NCBI GenBank assembly: GCA_963833835.1
Contig: CAWHZI010000017.1
Location: 1-64,000 of the forward strand
Length of the DNA: 64,000 nucleotides
Reading direction: 5' to 3'
DNA from: Bog-532 sp963833835
GTDB taxonomy: Bacteria > Actinomycetota > Actinomycetes > Streptosporangiales > Streptosporangiaceae
In this document: positions 1 to 8,131 of the stretch, in pieces
Position numbering within the stretch: the stretch's first letter is position 1
How the letters are laid out: each line of letters begins with the position of its first letter
Notes under the pieces: generated by a model
What the model was told of the DNA's origin: nothing
What the model saw: only the letters and a program-made list of their open reading frames with translations
Databases searched by the model: none
Translations under genes and position numbers: made by a program

Positions 1-15
1 GATAACAGCAAGAAG
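1..15 (+). repeat. Dispersed 15-bp repeat, copy 1
   Basis: The first bases of the window, GATAACAGCAAGAAG, recur exactly at 50521-50535 and 50561-50575. The copy here is cut by the window edge, so its left flank cannot be compared. It lies downstream of the stop codon of the leftward gene at 58-822, as the other copies lie just after a stop codon. Confidence 0.6.
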
Positions 16-57
16 CGCTGCGGCGGCTTGGACCTCAGCCCTGGCCGGCCGGCTGTT

Positions 58-822
58 CTACTCCGGCCGGTCAGCCGAGCGCGGGTCGGGCTGGTCGATG
101 GTCCAGTGCCGCGCCACCGTGGCCAGCCACAGGTCGTCGTCACCGTGCCCATCGTCACTGTGCCCGCTGGAACCCGGCCCAGGCGGCGAGCCGTCGTCCC
201 TCGGCTGCGCCGGCCAGGGCCGGGGCTGGCACCGGAACCGGCTGATGGCTCGCTGGCCACCCTCCTGGTCGCCGTACAGCAGGTCGACCATCCAATCGCC
301 GCGGTTCTCAACCGTCTTCCGGGCGTCCGGGTAGCGCGGGTCGGCCAGGTCCCGGATCGCCCCCTGCCAGAATCCGACGTCGCCCACCGGGATGTACATG
401 TCCCGGGTCTGCATAACGAACTCGCTCAGCGGTGGCATCGGCTCGTTGGGCTGCGGTGCCAAGTTGGTGATCAGCCGCCAGCCGTGCAGCACGGCGATTC
501 CGCTGCCCACGTTGCGCAGCGACACCGAAAAGTAGATCACGCTGTCCCGGGGCCCCAGTCGGCCGTCCCCGCCTCCGATCTCGGCCACCGCGGACCCGCC
601 CGGCACCCGGACCCACTTGTTGTCGCCGAAGTTCACCTTGAGCGGTTCGTCGCTCAGCCGCGACGGCAGCAGCAGCGGCCGCAGGCTGGTCAGCAACGAC
701 TGCTCGGCCGCCCGGGCGGTGCGGTTGCCCGACCGCACCGCCGAGAACGTCGCCAGGGCCAGCACCAGCGTGCCCAGCGCGGTGCCCAGATCCGCGACCG
801 TGGCCCAGGTGTCCGCGCTCAC
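58..822 (-). CDS. Hypothetical protein with N-terminal membrane segment
   Basis: I do not recognise this 254-residue protein. Residues about 8-30 form one hydrophobic segment (GTALGTLVLALATFSAV), so it is probably anchored by its N-terminus. The middle has alternating beta-type sequence with SVSLRNVGSGIAVL, a pattern common in actinobacterial hypothetical proteins that carry one N-terminal helix and a beta-rich domain. The C-terminal 50 residues are low complexity, rich in Pro, Asp, Gly and His. It starts 13 bp after the stop of the aldo/keto reductase gene and on the same strand, so the two are probably cotranscribed. No catalytic motif was seen. Confidence 0.65.
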   Translation of the reverse strand: MSADTWATVADLGTALGTLVLALATFSAVRSGNRTARAAEQSLLTSLRPLLLPSRLSDEPLKVNFGDNKWVRVPGGSAVAEIGGGDGRLGPRDSVIYFSVSLRNVGSGIAVLHGWRLITNLAPQPNEPMPPLSEFVMQTRDMYIPVGDVGFWQGAIRDLADPRYPDARKTVENRGDWMVDLLYGDQEGGQRAISRFRCQPRPWPAQPRDDGSPPGPGSSGHSDDGHGDDDLWLATVARHWTIDQPDPRSADRPE

Positions 823-835
823 CAGGTCACCAAAG

Positions 836-1834
836 TCACCAGCGGCTGTGGACGGACGCGCGGAAGTACTTGTCGTACAGGTTCTCGACCGCGTCCAGGG
901 TGGGCTGATCCAGGGGTGGCAGGTCGGCGGCGGCGGAGTTCTGCCGGGCCTGCTCTACGTTGCTGGCCCCCGGGATGACCGTGGTCACGCCCGGCTGCTG
1001 GATGATCCAGCGCAGTGCAACCTGGGCGGGGACGGTCTGGGCGGCCGTGGCTCCGGCCGGTGCCAGCGCGGCGAACTCCCGCGCCGCCTCCACCCCGGCG
1101 TCGTAGTCGACGCCGGAGAACGTCTCGCCGACGTCGAACGCCTCACCGTGGCGGTTGAAACTCCGGTGATCGTTGGCCGCGAACTCGGTGTCCCGGGTGT
1201 ACCGCCCGGACAGCAGGCCCGACGCCAGCGGCACCCGGGCGATGATCCCGACCCCAGCCGCGGCCGCGGCCGGCAGCACCCGGTCCAGCGGCTTACGCCG
1301 GAACGCGTTGAAGATGATCTGCACGGTGGCGGTGCCGGGCCGCGCGATCGCGGTCAGGGCCTGGTCCGTGGTCTCCACGCTGACCCCGTAGGCCGCGATG
1401 CGCTCCTCACTGACCAGGGTGTCCAGGGCGTCGAACACCTGGTCGCTGGCGAACACCGCCGTTGGCGGGCAGTGCAGCTGCACGAGGTCCAGCGTGTCCA
1501 CGCCCAGGTTGACCCGCGACCGGTCCGTCCACGCCCGGAAGTTCTCCAGGGTGTAGTTCTCCGGTACCTGGTCGACCCGGCGGCCCATCTTGGTCGCTAC
1601 GGTCAGGCCCTGCCCGGCGTTGCCCGCGATGAACCGGCCGATGATCCGCTCGCTGCGGCCGTCCCCGTACACGTCGGCGGTGTCCAGGAACGTGACCCCG
1701 GACTCCACCGCCGCCTGCAGCACATCGAGCGCGTCGCGCTCGCTGACATCGCCCCAGTCGGCCCCGAGTTGCCAGGTGCCGAGCCCGATTACCGAAACGG
1801 GCCGATTGGTCCGGCCCAGAACCCGCTGTTCCAC
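836..1834 (-). CDS. Aldo/keto reductase
   Basis: A cytosolic NADPH-dependent carbonyl reductase of the aldo/keto reductase superfamily, 332 residues, full length for the family. The N-terminus has GLGTWQLG, followed by FLDTADVYGDG with the catalytic Asp and Tyr, the TKMGRR strand with the catalytic Lys, and VQLHCPP with the His of the tetrad. The C-terminal part has the typical PGVTTVIPGASN cofactor segment. The natural substrate cannot be told from sequence. It is divergent from the quinone reductase gene at 1973 and followed on the same strand by a small membrane protein gene. Confidence 0.92.
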   Translation of the reverse strand: MEQRVLGRTNRPVSVIGLGTWQLGADWGDVSERDALDVLQAAVESGVTFLDTADVYGDGRSERIIGRFIAGNAGQGLTVATKMGRRVDQVPENYTLENFRAWTDRSRVNLGVDTLDLVQLHCPPTAVFASDQVFDALDTLVSEERIAAYGVSVETTDQALTAIARPGTATVQIIFNAFRRKPLDRVLPAAAAAGVGIIARVPLASGLLSGRYTRDTEFAANDHRSFNRHGEAFDVGETFSGVDYDAGVEAAREFAALAPAGATAAQTVPAQVALRWIIQQPGVTTVIPGASNVEQARQNSAAADLPPLDQPTLDAVENLYDKYFRASVHSRW

Positions 1835-1845
1835 GATCAGTGATC
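1835..1845. promoter_or_regulatory. 11-bp palindrome in divergent promoter region
   Basis: GATCAGTGATC is a perfect dyad around a central base, placed directly before the aldo/keto reductase start codon. It could be an operator for this divergent pair. No cognate regulator gene is adjacent. Confidence 0.3.
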
Positions 1846-1854
1846 CTACCGGGC

Positions 1855-1908
1855 GCGCTCTGGCCGCCTCCGCCGGTGGAGGCGCTCTGGCTGCCTCCGC
1901 CGGTGGAA
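1855..1908. repeat. Tandem 27-bp repeat, two copies
   Basis: Copies at 1855-1881 and 1882-1908 agree at 25 of 27 positions. Their core CCGCCGGTGGA appears a third time, slightly altered, at 1919-1929. The block fills most of the intergenic space between the divergent aldo/keto reductase and quinone reductase genes, so it may be a repeated binding site or a replication-slippage product. Confidence 0.7.
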
Positions 1909-1972
1909 GCCATCCGAAGCCGGTGGAAGATGTACCTGCGACCGATCAAGCGACGACGCCGGGAGGACACCT

Positions 1973-2953
1973 GTGAAAGCGGCACGGTATGAGAAGACGG
2001 GCCCCGCGCGCGACGTGCTGACCGTGACCGACACCGAGCGGCCCGAACCGGGCCCCGGCGAGGTCCGGGTCCGGGTGCACGCCTCCGGGGTCAACCCGAC
2101 CGACGTCAAGGCGCGCAGCGGCGCCGTGCCGCGCCCGATCGACGGGTTCCAGATCCCGCACCAGGACGGGGCCGGCGTCATCGACAAGGTCGGCGAGGGT
2201 GTGGACCCGGCGCGGAAGGGGCAGCGCGTGTGGCTGTACTTCGCCGCGCACGGACGGCGCTGGGGCACGGTGGCCGAATGGACCGTGGTCCCGGCCGACC
2301 TGGCCGTACCGCTGCCCAGCCGCGCGAGCATGGAACTCGGCGCGACCATGGGCGTGCCCGCGCTGACCGCGCACCGCTGCGTCTTCGCCGACGGGCCGGT
2401 GACCGGGAAGACCGTGCTGGTCCAGGGCGGGGCGGGCGCGGTCGGGCACTACGCGATCGAGTGGGCCAAGCGCGGCGGGGCCCGGGTCGTGACCACGGTC
2501 AGCAACGAGCAGAAGGCGGAACAGGCCCGCGCGGCCGGGGCCGACCTGGTGGTCAACTACCGCGAGGGTGACGTGGCCGAGCAGGTGCGGCCGTTCGCCG
2601 AGAAGGTGGACCGGATCATCGAGGTCGCGCTGACCGCGAACCTGGACACCGACCTGGCCCTGTCCGGCCCGGAGACCGTCATCGTCACCTATGCCGCCGA
2701 CGGCCAGGACCCGGTGCTGCCGGTGCGCGCCTGCATGGCGGCCAACGTCACGCTGCGGTTCGTGCTGCTGTACGGCGTCCCGCCGGCCGCTCTCGCCCAG
2801 GGCGCGGCCGATATCACCGCGGCACTGGAAGACGGGGCCCTGACCCCGCTGACCCCGCACCGGTACCTGCTCGACGACGTCGCCGCCGCGCACGAGGCGG
2901 TCGAAAATGGCGTCAGCGGCAAGGTATTCGTCATCCCCGCGCGGGAGGTGTAG
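1973..2953 (+). CDS. Quinone oxidoreductase-like MDR family protein
   Basis: A medium-chain dehydrogenase/reductase of the zinc-free NADPH:quinone reductase type, 326 residues. The N-terminal GroES-like half carries GEVRVRVHASGVNPTD, and the Rossmann half has VLVQGGAGAVGHYAIEWAK for NADPH binding (about residues 143-162). The Cys and His residues of zinc alcohol dehydrogenases are absent, which argues for quinone or enal reduction. The GTG start is chosen because GGGAGGAC lies 5-10 bases before it. It is divergent from the aldo/keto reductase, suggesting a shared response to reactive carbonyls (inference). Confidence 0.9.
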   Translation: MKAARYEKTGPARDVLTVTDTERPEPGPGEVRVRVHASGVNPTDVKARSGAVPRPIDGFQIPHQDGAGVIDKVGEGVDPARKGQRVWLYFAAHGRRWGTVAEWTVVPADLAVPLPSRASMELGATMGVPALTAHRCVFADGPVTGKTVLVQGGAGAVGHYAIEWAKRGGARVVTTVSNEQKAEQARAAGADLVVNYREGDVAEQVRPFAEKVDRIIEVALTANLDTDLALSGPETVIVTYAADGQDPVLPVRACMAANVTLRFVLLYGVPPAALAQGAADITAALEDGALTPLTPHRYLLDDVAAAHEAVENGVSGKVFVIPAREV

Positions 2954-2954
2954 A

Positions 2955-2979
2955 GATATAACGGTCCTACCGTTATATC
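2955..2979. terminator. Inverted repeat after the quinone reductase gene
   Basis: GATATAACGG and CCGTTATATC form a perfect 10-bp stem around a 5-base loop, starting one base after the TAG stop. There is no T-run, so it may be an operator or a transcript-end hairpin. Confidence 0.45.
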
Positions 2980-3000
2980 CCGGAAATTCAAGCTGGTTTC

Positions 3001-3094
3001 TTTCTGACCTAAAAGCCCGGAATTACACCCAGATTATTAGCCGTCGGCCGGCGTCTGGCCAAATCGGCTTATTTCTAACCCCAAAACCCGGAAT
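3001..3094. repeat. Imperfect direct repeat, 23 bp, around a gene end
   Basis: Segments 3001-3023 and 3072-3094 agree at most positions (shared TTTCT, AAA and CCCGGAAT). The second copy covers the last codons and stop of the small zinc-ribbon protein gene at 3075, so the first looks like a duplicated gene tail. Confidence 0.5.
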
Positions 3095-3308
3095 CGTTGG
3101 TGCCACCAAAAAAGATCTTGGTGCCCAGGCGATCCTTCCGGCCCCTGCCGCCGCAGGCTCGGCAGGGCCGATAGCCGTAGGTATAGATGGCGCCGTGGTG
3201 CCGCCCTGGCGTGTTCTTGCACACCGGGCAGCGCCTGAGCGGGTGGATACGCAGGGAGACGAAATAGCCGACCCCCAAGATCACGACAATAAGGACGAGC
3301 GCAGCCAT
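3075..3308 (-). CDS. Small membrane protein with zinc-ribbon-like motif
   Basis: A 77-residue protein with one N-terminal membrane helix (residues about 2-19, AALVLIVVILGVGYF) and a short cytosolic or external tail. The tail has CPVCKNTPG and CRACGGRGRKD, two CxxC pairs like those in DnaJ-type zinc ribbons. Small proteins of this pattern occur widely in actinobacteria but I know of no assigned function. An upstream GGAGTTC-type sequence before the ATG supports the start. The gene stands alone between convergent neighbours. Confidence 0.7.
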   Translation of the reverse strand: MAALVLIVVILGVGYFVSLRIHPLRRCPVCKNTPGRHHGAIYTYGYRPCRACGGRGRKDRLGTKIFFGGTNDSGFWG

Positions 3309-3412
3309 AGCAGAACTCCTGTAATGCGTTCCGCATTGTTGATGTGGATAGCGTAGACCTGTGCAATCTCACCTGGGAGTGATTTTAATTAGCCAAGACC
3401 ATCGGCAATGGC

Positions 3413-4201
3413 TCAAATGACGCAATGGCCCCGGTAACCAGTAACCAGTAACCGGTAGGCGCTCCAGCCCAGCTTGACCGCCAGCCCGACCCCGGCCAGC
3501 GCGACGACCACCCGCAGTCCCTCCGGCGGCATCCGGCGGACCACCTTGGGCCCGGTCCACCCCCCGATCAGGAAGCCCGCGGCCAGCGGCAGCACGAACG
3601 ACCAGCGCACCGGGGCGAACAGCGCGAACCCTACGGCGGCCACGAAGTTGGCCAGCCCGCTGATCACGTTCTTGATCGCGTTCAGCCGGGCCAGGGCCTC
3701 GTCGATCATCATCCCGAGCACGGCCAGCAGCAGCACGCCGCCGCCCGCGCCGAAGTAGCCCACGTACATGGCCGCCGCGAACAGGGCCATCGTCAGCGGG
3801 ATGCTGCGCTCGCCATCGGGCCGGGCCGACAGGCTCTTCACCCGCGGCTGGATCAGCAGCAGCACCGCCGCCCCGGCGATTAGCACCGGCACCACCAGCT
3901 CGAAGCTGTGGGCGGGGGAGAGCAGCAGGGCGGCCGCGCCGGCCGCCCCGCCCAGCGCCGTGACCGTGCCGAACCGGCGGACCCGGGCGCCCTGGCCGGT
4001 CAGCTCCGGCCCGGAGCCGATGGCCGAACCGGCGCCGGTCAGGACCAGCGACACGGTGTTGGTCACGTTCGCGGTCAGCGGCGGCAGGCCCAGGGCCAGC
4101 AGGACCGGGTAGGACACCAGCGACGCCAGGCTGAACACGGTGCTCGCGAGCCCGGCCGCGATGCCCGCCGCCAGCAGCACGAGCGCGTCGGTCAGGGTCA
4201 T
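3413..4201 (-). CDS. TauE/SafE family membrane transporter
   Basis: A 262-residue polytopic membrane protein with about eight predicted helices in two related halves. The first half starts LAAGIAAGLASTVFSLASLVSYP and the second YFGAGGGVLLLAVLG, the repeated glycine-rich hairpins typical of the TauE/SafE/YfcA anion exporter family (sulfite, sulfonates or related organic anions). It follows the P450 gene by 10 bp on the same strand, so the two are likely one operon and the transporter could export a P450 product (inference). The last codons contain a short GTAACCA tandem repeat (3434-3453). Confidence 0.85.
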   Translation of the reverse strand: MTLTDALVLLAAGIAAGLASTVFSLASLVSYPVLLALGLPPLTANVTNTVSLVLTGAGSAIGSGPELTGQGARVRRFGTVTALGGAAGAAALLLSPAHSFELVVPVLIAGAAVLLLIQPRVKSLSARPDGERSIPLTMALFAAAMYVGYFGAGGGVLLLAVLGMMIDEALARLNAIKNVISGLANFVAAVGFALFAPVRWSFVLPLAAGFLIGGWTGPKVVRRMPPEGLRVVVALAGVGLAVKLGWSAYRLLVTGYRGHCVI

Positions 4202-4211
4202 GGAAGGTGCG

Positions 4212-5420
4212 TCAGGCCCGCCCGGCCCAGCGCAGCGGCAGCCGGTCGATGCCGTAGATCCCCTCCACGCCGCCCAGCTCCGGCTCCCCGTCCAGGGCCA
4301 GCTCCGGCATCCGCGGGGCCAGGAACGTGAGCGCTTCCGCCAGCTCGGCCCGAGCCAGGTTGATCCCCAGGCAGAAGTGCGGCCCCGCCCCGAACGTCAG
4401 CAGCCCCGCGTCGCGTTCGGCGGTGATGTCGAACTCCTCGCCGCCCGCCTCACGGTTGCCCCGTTCGGCGCACACCGCCACGATCGTCCCGGCCGGGAAC
4501 GTGACGCCGCGGTACTCGATATCCTCCAGGCAGATCCGCGCGGTGAACGGGGTGATCGGCTCGAACCGCAGCACCTCCTGGACCGCCCCCGGTACCAGCG
4601 AGGGGTCGCTCGCCAGCCGGGCCCACTGCTCCGGGTGCGCCGCGAACAGCCGCAGCGCATGGCCGAGCTGGCTCTGCGTGGTGTCGATCGCGCCCGCCAG
4701 CACGTTCACCACCAGGTTCACGCACTCGCCGGGACCGAGCCGCCCGTCCCCGTCCGCTTCGGCCACCAGCAGCGCGCTGGCCAGGTCGTCCTGTGGCTGT
4801 TCCCGCCGTTCGTCCAGCAGCGCGGCCGCGTACGCGCTGACCTCGGCCACGGCCCGCTCGATCTCGGGCACCTGGGACTGCAGCGCCGCGATGTCGAACT
4901 GGCGCTGCACCAGGTTCGACCACTCCTGCAGCCGCGGCGCGTCCGCCGCGGGCGCGCCGAGCACGGCCGCGATCGTCAGCGCCGGATAGGGCCGGGCCAC
5001 CGCGGCCATGAACTCGCACGCCGTGGCCGGGCTCACCGCGTCCCACAGCTGGGCCAGGAAGTCCCGCATCACCGGCCGCCAGCGGTCGGCCGCGCGCGGG
5101 GTGAACGCCGGCCCGACCAGCGCCCGCAGCCGCCGGTGCTGAGCCCCGGTCAGGTTCAAGATGTTGGTGTCGATGTGGTCCCACAGCGGGCCGGACGTGA
5201 TGCCGAAGAACTCCGCGATCTGGCGGCCCGGGAACGCGGCCGCCCGTGAGCGGAGGAAGAACTCGCCCGCCTCGCGGTCCAGCACCAGGTAGGCCAGGGG
5301 AGAACGGGCCAGCCAGCCCTGCGCGCGAACCTGCGCCAGCTGGTGGTGGTAGCGGTCGGCGGCGAAGTCCGGCGCGGTGTAGTCGAACGCCGGCAGGTCG
5401 AGCTCGGTCACCGTGGTCAT
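4212..5420 (-). CDS. Cytochrome P450
   Basis: A soluble class I bacterial P450 of 402 residues, full length. The I-helix has AGAIDTTQ for oxygen activation, the K-helix has EVLR (ExxR), and the heme loop reads FGAGPHFCLG with the axial cysteine at about residue 350. It needs ferredoxin and ferredoxin reductase partners, which are not encoded next to it (a reductase-like flavoprotein lies far away at 59055). The first gene of an apparent two-gene operon with the TauE exporter. The substrate is unknown. Confidence 0.95.
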   Translation of the reverse strand: MTTVTELDLPAFDYTAPDFAADRYHHQLAQVRAQGWLARSPLAYLVLDREAGEFFLRSRAAAFPGRQIAEFFGITSGPLWDHIDTNILNLTGAQHRRLRALVGPAFTPRAADRWRPVMRDFLAQLWDAVSPATACEFMAAVARPYPALTIAAVLGAPAADAPRLQEWSNLVQRQFDIAALQSQVPEIERAVAEVSAYAAALLDERREQPQDDLASALLVAEADGDGRLGPGECVNLVVNVLAGAIDTTQSQLGHALRLFAAHPEQWARLASDPSLVPGAVQEVLRFEPITPFTARICLEDIEYRGVTFPAGTIVAVCAERGNREAGGEEFDITAERDAGLLTFGAGPHFCLGINLARAELAEALTFLAPRMPELALDGEPELGGVEGIYGIDRLPLRWAGRA

Positions 5421-5540
5421 GTCACGCCGACCCTAACCCACCTGAAGATAACGCCCTCATTCGGGAGCTACCCCCACTGTGCCCGTGCTGCGGAGGCGGC
5501 AGACTCGCTGACGGAACGTAAACAGGAAGGAGCAACCGCG

Positions 5541-6182
5541 ATGATCAGTGGACCAAAGCTTCGGGAGGGGCTGGTCGCGGCCGGCCGTGGAGTTGCGCTA
5601 ACCGGCCTGATGCTGGCCGAGGTCGGAGTGCTGTTCGCCCTGGCCATCGGGGTGACCTTCGCCGCACTGGGCTTCGGCCTGCTCCTGATCCCCGATACCT
5701 TGCTGGCCGGCCGGGGGCTGACCAGCAGGATCAGGCGCCTGGCCGGGGAATGGTCCGGGGTGTCCATCGCTGTCCCGTACCGGCCGCAACCCACCGGCGA
5801 TGCGGCCCGGCCTGGCTTGTGGCGGCGTTTGGCCTGGCTGCTGACCGATCAGGCCACCTGGCGGGATCTGCTGTGGATGACCGTGGACGGCGTGGCGGGC
5901 TGGCTGCTCACCCTGGCTCCGGCCGCCCTGATCGCCTGGGGGCTGTTCGGGGTGGTCATGCCCGCCGTGTGGGCCCCGATCGCGGATGCCGGCGGAAGCA
6001 ACTGGTACGCCTTCATTCACGTCACCGGCCCCACCACGGCCTGGCTATCGGTGCTCCTCGGCGCGGCCATCGTAGCGATCGGCGTGTGGTCGGGGCCGCG
6101 GCTGCTGACCTGGCACAGCCGCCTCGCCCGCTGCCTGCTGGCCCCGGCGTCCGGTCTCCCCGGGCAACCTGCCCCCGCCTAG
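5541..6182 (+). CDS. Stand-alone membrane sensor domain protein
   Basis: A 213-residue membrane protein with two pairs of hydrophobic segments (about residues 18-60 and 120-195) and a short polar loop between them. The arrangement, including LGFGLLLIPDTLL and a conserved Arg-rich loop, resembles the putative sensor domain found at the N-terminus of actinobacterial histidine kinases. Here no kinase domain follows: the gene stops and a LOG-family gene starts 1 bp later. The ATG at 5541 is preferred over upstream codons because GGAAGGAG stands 7-14 bases before it. Role unknown; it may be a truncated kinase or a free-standing membrane module. Confidence 0.75.
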   Translation: MISGPKLREGLVAAGRGVALTGLMLAEVGVLFALAIGVTFAALGFGLLLIPDTLLAGRGLTSRIRRLAGEWSGVSIAVPYRPQPTGDAARPGLWRRLAWLLTDQATWRDLLWMTVDGVAGWLLTLAPAALIAWGLFGVVMPAVWAPIADAGGSNWYAFIHVTGPTTAWLSVLLGAAIVAIGVWSGPRLLTWHSRLARCLLAPASGLPGQPAPA

Positions 6183-6183
6183 C

Positions 6184-6780
6184 ATGTGGCGGGTGAACCT
6201 CTCCCGTATCTGCGTGTACTGCGGATCGTCGACCGGGTCCGGTCCCGAGTTCGCCGAGGCCGCCCGGGCGCTGGGCGCGCTGCTGGCCGGCCACGGCCTG
6301 ACCCTGGTCTACGGCGGCGCCGAGGTCGGCCTGATGGGCCTGGTGGCCGACGCTGCGCTGGCGGCCGGTGGCCAGGTGATCGGGGTGATCCCGCGACACC
6401 TGTTCGGCCGGGAGATCGCGCACCGAGACCTGACCGAGCTCGTCGAAGTGGGCTCGATGCACGAGCGCAAGCAGAAGATGTACGAGCTGGCTGACGCCTT
6501 CGTGGCCCTGCCCGGGGGCATGGGCACGCTGGAGGAGCTGACCGAGATCACCACCTGGGCCCAGCTCGGCCTGCACCGCAAGCCGATCGCCACCCTGGAC
6601 GTCAACGGCTACTGGGCCGCCTTCCACGCCTTCCTGGGCGGGGCCGTCCGCCACGGCTTCATGAAGCCGGAGAACCTGAACCTGATCACGAACGTGACCG
6701 CGGTGGACGACCTGCTGCCCGCGCTGCACGCCTACGCGCCACCGCGGGTCGACAAGTTGCTGGACCCGGAGGAAACCTGA
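6184..6780 (+). CDS. LOG family protein (TIGR00730-type phosphoribohydrolase)
   Basis: A 198-residue Rossmann-fold protein of the lysine-decarboxylase-like LOG family. Characterised members hydrolyse cytokinin riboside 5'-monophosphates or related nucleotides to free base and ribose 5-phosphate. The diagnostic PGGMGTLEE motif is present (about residues 110-118), as is YGGAEVGLMG near residue 43. It follows the orphan sensor-domain gene with a 1-bp gap, so both are probably translated from one mRNA. GTG at 6193 is an alternative start. Confidence 0.88.
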   Translation: MWRVNLSRICVYCGSSTGSGPEFAEAARALGALLAGHGLTLVYGGAEVGLMGLVADAALAAGGQVIGVIPRHLFGREIAHRDLTELVEVGSMHERKQKMYELADAFVALPGGMGTLEELTEITTWAQLGLHRKPIATLDVNGYWAAFHAFLGGAVRHGFMKPENLNLITNVTAVDDLLPALHAYAPPRVDKLLDPEET

Positions 6781-6805
6781 CCGGGCCCAGCCACTGTCGC
6801 GTCGG

Positions 6806-7630
6806 TCAGCCCTGGGCCGCGACCGACACCGGCTGCCACTCGCGCCAGGTCGCCAGCCGGGACTCGTAGTCCGCGGTCGCGATACCCAGCGGCGCCTCGC
6901 CCAGGAACACCCGTAGCGGCGGGGTCTCGGCGTCGACGATGCGCAGGATCGCCTCCCGGGTCGCCGACGGCACGCCCGGCGAGGCCACCCGCTTGGCCCG
7001 CTGCTCGGCCGCCATCTCCCGCACCTTGTCGTAGGCCGGGTTCTGGGCCGAGGTCTTGGACGACGGGCCCGCCCAGTCGGTGTCGTATCCGCCCGGCTCG
7101 ATCAGCGTGACGTTGATGCCGAACGGCTTGACCTCCTGGGCCAGCGCCTGGCTGAAGCCCTCCAGCCCCCACTTGGAGGCGTGGTACGCGCCCACGTTCA
7201 GGAAGGCGGAGATGCCGCCGATGGACGACACCTGCACGATGTGGCCGCTGCCCTGCTCGCGCAGGTACGGCAGCGCCGCCTGCGTCACCCACAGCGCCCC
7301 GAACAGGTTGGTCTCCAGCTGGCCGCGAACGTCCTCCTCGCTCAGCTCCTCCACCATGCCGAAGTGCCCGTACCCGGCGTTGTTGATCACGATGTCGAGC
7401 CGCCCCAGGTACTCCTGGGCCTGCTTGACCGCGGCGAAGGCCGCGGCTCGGTCGGTGACGTCCAGCTTGATCGGGAGCAGCGCGTCCCCGTACTTGGCCA
7501 CCAGGTCGTCCAGCGTGGATGTGTCGCGCGCCGTCGCGGCCACCTTGTCGCCGCGCTCCAGTGCTGCGATCGCCCACTCACGGCCGAAGCCGCGCGAGGT
7601 GCCAGTGATGAACCAGGTCTTCTGGGTCAT
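6806..7630 (-). CDS. Short-chain dehydrogenase/reductase
   Basis: A classical SDR of 274 residues. TGTSRGFG at residues 9-16 binds the dinucleotide, NNAGYG marks strand 4, SSIGG contains the catalytic Ser, and YHASK contains the Tyr and Lys. The extended C-terminus is typical of SDRs acting on steroids, ketones or xenobiotics, but the substrate cannot be assigned. It ends convergently against the LOG gene and is divergent from the antibiotic-biosynthesis-monooxygenase gene at 7791. Confidence 0.93.
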   Translation of the reverse strand: MTQKTWFITGTSRGFGREWAIAALERGDKVAATARDTSTLDDLVAKYGDALLPIKLDVTDRAAAFAAVKQAQEYLGRLDIVINNAGYGHFGMVEELSEEDVRGQLETNLFGALWVTQAALPYLREQGSGHIVQVSSIGGISAFLNVGAYHASKWGLEGFSQALAQEVKPFGINVTLIEPGGYDTDWAGPSSKTSAQNPAYDKVREMAAEQRAKRVASPGVPSATREAILRIVDAETPPLRVFLGEAPLGIATADYESRLATWREWQPVSVAAQG

Positions 7631-7675
7631 GAGGTCTCTTCCCGGTGTTGACGTTTACTGTCCGTGGTTTCTAAC

Positions 7676-7691
7676 CCGGAGGAGCCTCCGG
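7676..7691. other. Short perfect hairpin in divergent intergenic region
   Basis: CCGGAGG and CCTCCGG are separated by two bases, between the SDR start and the ABM-domain gene. It could be an operator or a leader hairpin; the loop is too short for a good terminator and there is no T-run. Confidence 0.3.
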
Positions 7692-7790
7692 TATTCCGGG
7701 CCTGTCTCAAAATGCGCCGTGACCGCCCGGTCGCTTAACACCAGCCCACGGGTAGGCGATCATGATGGCGGCACCCGACAAGGAGGCTTC

Positions 7791-8114
7791 ATGATCTTCA
7801 TCACGGCAAAGTTCCAGGTGCGTCCCGAAGACGCCGACCGGTGGCCGGAAATCGTCAACGATTTCACCCAGGCCTGCCGGAAAGAGCCGGGCTGCCTGTG
7901 GTTCGACTGGTCCCGCAGCCTGGACGACTCCAACGAGTACGTCCTGGTCGAAGCGTTCCGCGACGGTGACGCGGGCGGCGCCCACGTCAATTCGGCCCAC
8001 TTCAAGGAGGCGCAGCAGACGCTGCCGCCCCACCTGGTCCACACCCCCAAGATCATCAGCCAGAACGTGGACCAGGACGACTGGTCCGAGCTGGGCGAGA
8101 TGGCCGTCAAGTAG
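7791..8114 (+). CDS. ABM-domain (YgiN-like) monooxygenase
   Basis: A 107-residue protein of the antibiotic biosynthesis monooxygenase superfamily, which forms dimers with a ferredoxin-like fold and oxidises quinols or aromatic intermediates, or degrades heme. The start MIFITAKFQV and the central EPGCLWFDWSRSLDD followed by YVLVEAFRD match the family. The ATG at 7791 is preceded by AAGGAGG at ideal spacing, which fixes the start although the frame is open much further upstream. It may act with the divergent SDR on quinones (inference). Confidence 0.88.
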   Translation: MIFITAKFQVRPEDADRWPEIVNDFTQACRKEPGCLWFDWSRSLDDSNEYVLVEAFRDGDAGGAHVNSAHFKEAQQTLPPHLVHTPKIISQNVDQDDWSELGEMAVK

Positions 8115-8131
8115 GCCCCGGCCCCGCGTGG

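Noticed and set aside
3434..3453. GTAACCA triplet repeat at the TauE gene end as a replication or attachment site
   Set aside because: Only three 7-bp units inside coding sequence, with no partner copy or integrase nearby.
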